Below, in pieces: positions 59,530 to 64,000 of a DNA stretch of 64,000 nucleotides. The stretch lies in assembly GCA_027943335.1 (NCBI GenBank), contig BSBK01001869.1, forward strand, positions 1,201,001 through 1,265,000, written 5' to 3'. This stretch comes from Chamaecyparis obtusa. Its lineage: Eukaryota; Streptophyta; Pinopsida; Cupressales; Cupressaceae. The notes under the pieces are model-generated. The model was not told the DNA's origin, searched no databases, and was given only the letters and a program-made list of their open reading frames with translations. A program made the position numbers and the translations under genes. Position 1 is the first letter of the stretch, and each line of letters starts with the position of its first letter.

Positions 59530-60005
59530 ATATTGAATGCCTCGAGCATAGAATTTCTTCAAATGTAGAACGTTGATTGGTTTGCAGAGTTGTTCTCCTT
59601 CAGTCATTGAGAGTTGATAGGCTCTAGAACCAAAAGTAGTAGTTATAACAAAGGGACCCAGCTAGTTGGGTTCAAACTTCCCCTTGCGTTCTCTATGTGA
59701 TTGATATTTAGGATTCTCTCTCAAGACTAAATCACCAACCTAAAATTCTTTTTGTCTGACTTTCTTGTTGTAGCCTCTAGACATTCTTTTCTGATATACT
59801 CTAAGATGATCATATGTTTCTTGTCTACACTCATCTAGTAGTTCAAGTTCTTGCAACCTAGACACTTTGTAGTCATCATCAGTAACGAGACCATGCATTC
59901 TGATTCTTAATGATGGGATTTCAACCTCAATAGGTAGTACTACTTTAGACCCATAAACTAATGAAAATGGAGTAGCCCCAGTGGGCATCCTGATACTTAT
60001 TCTGA
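59530..60005 (-). pseudogene. Element F integrase C-terminal fragment
   Basis: Minus strand: 'MPTGATPFSLVYGSKVVLPI', 'RRMSRGYNKKVRQKEF', TAG at 59740, then 'VGDLVLRENP' and '..LGPFVITT', matching the end of the Ty3/Gypsy integrase core and the following C-terminal domain. The zinc domain and nearly all of the catalytic core are absent. The first recognisable residues (RISIRMPTG) lie at about 60005. Confidence 0.75.
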
Positions 60006-61880
60006 TTACTAGAAAAAATAGGTTTTGAAGGGACCTAAAACCCTTTACAACTTAAGGATCAAAAGATCAGAAGAAGATAGTCCAACACCAAAAAAGAGGC
60101 ATACCACATCGAACTACCCATATAAAGGGCTACAAATATAGCATTAAAAGGGATAGAAACCTAGACAAAAAGATAGTAGGGAACACAAAAAACCAACATG
60201 ACAACTAGACTAAACATACAGAACCCCAGCTTTCTCATCTAGCATCTTCTCCATCTTGGCTTGAATGTTATCCATCCACCCAATTACACTTTTTAGCTCG
60301 TCTAGGTTCTTCTTCATCAAAGGGGATTTTTTCCTATTGCTCCCATGGGTCTGAGAACTATAGCCACCACTATCTAGTAGAGAAGCATTCCTAACCTCAG
60401 TATCATCCTCTGAAGCATTATCAAACAAATTGACCAGAGCCTTGAGGTTGGTGTTGGAAGCCTTCATACTATCCATACTATGCTATAGGATATTGATAAG
60501 AGTATTATCAACTTTATCCATTCTTTCCTTTATTAGCAGCAAGGGAGTTAGAAGATCTCTCTTTGAGGAGAGACTCAACTTTCTCATAGAGGATAGCATT
60601 GTTAGCTTCAAGCTTCTTGCTTTTTAAATGGAGCCTTTTAATTTCATGAAAGCACCATTTACTAAATCTAAAGGAATAAAGGGCCTTAGCTTTGGCAGTC
60701 TGCAACACACCAATAGTGACTTCTTCCCTATCATTAAAATCTTCAAAGATAAGCTTGATGGAGGACTCTCTTGCTTTCCATTCACTGGAATCACCGCTAC
60801 CTTCCTAAATGTTATCCTCAGAGTCTTGAGAGATAGGCACATTGTGCCTCATACTAGAAACATAATCATCCAGTATGGGAACCTCCTCTTTATTAAAATC
60901 CCTATCATTCTTTTGCTTCTCCGCATACTGTATAGCAGTGTCAACCAGGTCTTCCAAGCTATGGGAATTATGTGCCATAGTTCCTTCCGAATTGGCTTCT
61001 TCCACAACTTCACCTTTCTCCTCAGCCATACTTTCCTGAATATTTTTCTCAAGGTCATCAGCTTCAGCAGTGTCATTATCCTCAATACACATGGGCTCAG
61101 TATCATCCCCCTGCATCTATGAGTCATCAATACCCTGTAGGTGAGCCTCATCTTTCAGTTGATCCTCCCCCCAGTCATCTCCTTATTCTCCTCCTCCAAA
61201 TCCTTACTATTAGTCTCCTCCTTGTGCTCTTTAGGGGTAGATAGAGCATCAGAATCATCAGTATTTTCCCTCTTCTTTCCATGGCTTTGCATCTCCTGGA
61301 TCTTTCTAGAAACATCCTCACCAGAATCCTCTGTCTCGAAACCCTCTAAATAATCCTCAGCTTCAGTCACTCCCAAATAAATTTTCTTCAAGCTACTACC
61401 CATATTATCCTCTACCTTCCACTTAACAAACCCAGACTTAGGAGTCATAGGGCTCTATTTACTCTTTCTAGAGGAAGGAGTGGAGCTAGGGTTAGGGATA
61501 GTTCTCTTAATGTTCTCATAAATCAGAAGAATCAATCCCTCATGCTTAATAGCCTTCTTAGGAGAACCCTTATGCTCATTAATGCTTTTAACCAGAGAAT
61601 TATGAAGATAATAGGCAATGTTAATGGTATCCTTGTACCTAAAGTGGTTAAGGAACATGAAGTGATGGGAGTGAGCATGGTTAAAGTGACCATCGAGGGT
61701 AAAATACTCCATCAAATCCTGCAGAATGTAGCACCATATTTCCTTGATTTTGACAAGATCAATGTAGCCATTAATCTTGCCCTCTGCAAAATCAACCTTT
61801 TCCTTCACAGATTTCAAGAACTTTTTGGCCGACATATCTACTTTATTACAGCAGCCCGAACATAGCTTATGTTCGGGCTA
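60006..61880 (-). pseudogene. Unrecognised coding block replacing the integrase core of F
   Basis: Minus-strand coding from MSAKKFLKSVKEKVDF (61835), in one frame to about 61155 with TAG at about 61455, then after a frameshift 61145-60510 with a further shift to about 60210. The N-terminal 110 residues ('YILQDLMEYFTLDGHFNHAH', 'FLNHFRYKDTINIAYYLHNS') look globular; the middle is acidic, the end basic and helical. Nothing in it resembles integrase, RT or a LINE endonuclease. No target duplication could be found. It could be an independent transposon passenger or a captured gene. I do not recognise the family. Confidence 0.45.
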
Positions 61881-63748
61881 CAGATTTCAAATTCACTTAA
61901 TAGCATCACCCATTTAGCTAATCTACTTTTGATGGCAACTTTTCTTAGTAGGTACTTTAGTGGATCAATCTTAGCTACAAAATGTGTGGTATGAGCTAAC
62001 ATGTAGTGTCTTAGTTTCTGCGATGCAAAGATCATAGCTAGACAAGCTTTCTCAATCATAGAATAGTTCTTCTCATAGGCTACCAATGTTCCACTAATAT
62101 AGTATATAGCTATTTCCTTCTTGTCCTCATCATGTTGTGCTAGCAATGCCCCCAGTGATGTATCTATGGTAGAGACATATAAGATCAATGGATTCCCTTG
62201 AATAGGAGGCATCAAAATAGGAGGATTTGATATATATTTCTTGATATGATTAAATTTCTTTTCACATTCCTCATTCCATGCAAAAGTCACACCTTTATGT
62301 AATGTCTTTGTGAAAGGTTGTGATATGTCTACTAGTTGAGATATGAAGCATCTGATAGATTGTACTCTCCCTTGTAATGTTCTCATTTGACTGATATTCT
62401 TGGGAGGTTGCATCTCTATGATAGCTTTGACCTTTGCTAGATCTACTTCAATTCCTTTCTTTGAAACAATGTAACCTAAGAGCTTTCCAGAAGTGATGCC
62501 AAAAGTACACTTCTTAGGGTTTAGTTTGAGACTAAACTTCTCCATTTGATCTAGTATTTTACTCAAATCATTTATATGTTCAAATCTTATCAGATATTTT
62601 TCCAAAGTATCGTCAACATAATCCTCTATAGTTTGATGTATCATGTCATGGAAAGTAGATGTCATGGCTCTCTGATATGTAGCACCTGCATTCTTCAAGA
62701 CAAATGGCATGATGTTCCAATAGAAGGTACCCCACACACATGTGAAAGTAGTTTTCTCTTGATCCTCTAGAGAAATTTTTATTTGGGTGTATCTAGAAAA
62801 ACCATCCATTAAAGAATACATCTCAAAGCCCACAGTCATGTCCACTATCATATCAATATTTGGTAAAGGAAAACAATCCTTAGGGCATGCTTTGTTTACA
62901 TCTCTAAAATTTGTGCATACTCTTATAGATTTTTCTAGTTTCGATACTGGAACAATGTTAAAGATCCATTCAGCATAATCAATAAATCGGATAAATCCGT
63001 CTTTCAATAGTTTTTCTAATTCAGCTTTGACCAAGAGTGCAACATGTGGATGCATCTTTCTAAATTTTTTCTTAACAGGTTTGACTCCTAGAGCTATAGA
63101 TAAATGGTGCATTATAAGATCAGGATCTAATCCAGGCATATCTGAATATTTCCATGCAAAGTAGATCTTCTTCTCTGTTAGAAAAGTAGTGAATGTATAT
63201 TTTTCTTCTTTTGAAAGAGATTGTGCTACATAAATCAATTGCGGTTCCTCTATTGTACCCAAGTTGATAGATTGAGTTGGCTCTATCAATACTGGAGATT
63301 TGTCCTGTAAATGACTTGGAAGAACATTAAATATCTCATCCTTAGGCACCTCAAAGAGGTTTTCACCTTCGGATACATCTTTTGTTTTTACTATTTTAGG
63401 TTTTGAGACTACCACAAAATGGTTTTCACCCTCAGAACTCCATTTATTTTTATTTTTATTCTTTTGACTAAGATATTTGATATCTAACTCTGTCATGCTA
63501 ATGCTAGGTTCACTGATGGAAGTCATCATAGGTTCCACTGCATTGAGGTAGCAAGCAAGGGAATAGTCATTTGGGAAGATATAGATACCTTGGCTTGGAT
63601 TTGTGGAGGTTTGGTCAAGAAGTTTGGGATGTTGGATAGTCAAAGTGGGGAAGGATTGAGAAATGGTGTTTACGGATATGAATCTATCATCATTGGTCCC
63701 AACTGGACTCTTGAGTTCGAAGGTGATATTACAACTTAAAATGTTCAA
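61838..63748 (-). CDS. Ty3/Gypsy reverse transcriptase and RNase H of element F
   Basis: 636 codons without a stop. Residues about 190-400 are RT: 'DMPGLDPDLIMHHL', 'RVCTNFRDVNKACPKD', 'YSLMDGFSRYTQIKI', and the active site 'YVDD' at about 377-380. RNase H begins about residue 520 ('LYVSTIDTSLGALL', 'YSMIEKACLAM'). Homology ends at 'LLSEFEI', and the last dozen codons (61880-61838) come from the hairpin and foreign block, so RNase H is truncated. The first 180 residues are linker between protease and RT. The true start is not fixed: the frame in such elements continues from gag and protease, probably beyond 63748. It is the best preserved pol segment in the window. Confidence 0.8.
   Translation of the reverse strand: MNILSCNITFELKSPVGTNDDRFISVNTISQSFPTLTIQHPKLLDQTSTNPSQGIYIFPNDYSLACYLNAVEPMMTSISEPSISMTELDIKYLSQKNKNKNKWSSEGENHFVVVSKPKIVKTKDVSEGENLFEVPKDEIFNVLPSHLQDKSPVLIEPTQSINLGTIEEPQLIYVAQSLSKEEKYTFTTFLTEKKIYFAWKYSDMPGLDPDLIMHHLSIALGVKPVKKKFRKMHPHVALLVKAELEKLLKDGFIRFIDYAEWIFNIVPVSKLEKSIRVCTNFRDVNKACPKDCFPLPNIDMIVDMTVGFEMYSLMDGFSRYTQIKISLEDQEKTTFTCVWGTFYWNIMPFVLKNAGATYQRAMTSTFHDMIHQTIEDYVDDTLEKYLIRFEHINDLSKILDQMEKFSLKLNPKKCTFGITSGKLLGYIVSKKGIEVDLAKVKAIIEMQPPKNISQMRTLQGRVQSIRCFISQLVDISQPFTKTLHKGVTFAWNEECEKKFNHIKKYISNPPILMPPIQGNPLILYVSTIDTSLGALLAQHDEDKKEIAIYYISGTLVAYEKNYSMIEKACLAMIFASQKLRHYMLAHTTHFVAKIDPLKYLLRKVAIKSRLAKWVMLLSEFEICSPNISYVRAAVIK
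61853..61879. repeat. Perfect 12-bp hairpin at block boundary
   Basis: AGCCCGAACATA, loop GCT, TATGTTCGGGCT. It sits exactly where RNase H sequence stops (..SEFEIC) and the foreign block begins, so it probably marks an end of that block. Confidence 0.85.
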
Positions 63749-64000
63749 TTAATGAATAGGATCAATGTCATTGTGGGAGTCTACTTCAGCCATAGGTGGT
63801 TCATACTCGCTAAGTTCATCATTTCACTCTAGACTTACGTTGGGTTTAGGTGCATATTGGTGAATAACATCAATATGTTTTTCTGTGATAAGCTCATCTT
63901 CCTCTGGAATGACTCCCCATTCATAGTCATTTGATTCCTCATCTATGCCTCTAGGAAAATTGAGAACATGTGTGAAATCAGGGTGGATTCCCCAAGAAGG
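63749..64000 (-). other. Element F, upstream pol region, cut by window end
   Basis: Minus strand upstream of RT, without a clear domain in 252 bases. Protease and gag are expected to the right of the window. Confidence 0.4.

Larger units (their letters stand above)
55893..64000 (-). mobile_element. Element F: Ty3/Gypsy LTR retrotransposon, runs past window end
   Basis: Minus strand: 3' LTR 55893-57146, purine tract, a long non-coding 3' region, integrase C-terminus, an unrelated block, then RNase H and RT going right. The 5' LTR, gag and most of the protease lie beyond 64000. The likely target duplication is ATTGT (55888-55892). The motif order RT, RNase H, integrase is that of Ty3/Gypsy; wording such as 'VNKACPKDCFPLP' suits the Tat-like branch. 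Confidence 0.8.

Noticed and set aside
61853..61879. Helitron 3' end (hairpin)
   Set aside because: No CTRR follows within the expected distance on either strand and no TC start is seen at the other boundary.
60006..61880. LINE ORF1 inserted in element F
   Set aside because: No poly-A tail or target duplication was found at either end, and no endonuclease or RT follows; left as unrecognised.

Overview
This is a plant nuclear window: GT-AG introns, a DUF674-family gene (a plant-only family), CT microsatellite, and LTR retrotransposons using the plant TGGTATCAGAGC primer site. The AT-rich, deeply nested, old and stop-riddled retrotransposon landscape with one ordinary gene in 64 kb suggests a large genome, perhaps a gymnosperm; that last step is inference.

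Layout. 1-3839: a pol-less LTR element (called element 0 here), its left LTR cut by the window edge. 4172-5360: a TIR DNA element with a 4-bp target duplication. 8035-10474: the only intact-looking gene, a three-exon DUF674 protein. 11397-15871: tandem repeats, a CT microsatellite, remnants of an unrecognised gene and a second TIR element (14877-15871). 16194-23307: element A, a pol-less LTR element with perfect 5-bp target duplications. 25425-33049: an unrecognised multi-exon gene or gene relic, split by element B (26273-31764, minus strand, Ty3-like protease remnant, 1.95-kb LTRs). 34331-35113 plus 55699-55892: a 358-bp tandem repeat hit twice, by element C (35114-55693) and by element F (55893 to beyond the window). 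C is a Copia element broken by D (38531-51909, minus strand, pol-less), which is broken by E (43787-49968, a second Copia element). All three levels of this nest have matching 5-bp target duplications, and the C and D reading frames rejoin when the inserts are mentally removed. F is a Ty3/Gypsy element (minus strand) whose integrase core is missing, with an unrecognised 1.85-kb coding block in its place.

How the parts fit. Elements A and D carry a coiled-coil zinc-knuckle gag-like protein and then a long ORF of about 1,000 codons ('ORF X') that I do not recognise; element 0 keeps only the C-terminal half of ORF X. None shows protease, integrase or reverse transcriptase. They nevertheless share with the pol-bearing Copia elements C and E the LTR ends, an LTR stem-loop followed by a C-tract, a stem-loop just after the primer site (A, C, D, E), and a doubled polypurine tract. 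I infer that C/E-type elements supplied the enzymes in trans to the ORF X elements. This is the best candidate for an undescribed system here.

Almost every in-frame stop in the transposon genes is TAG or TAA at a position where CAG or CAA (Gln) fits, and frames otherwise persist for kilobases. This looks like decay by deamination of methylated cytosines rather than by indels.
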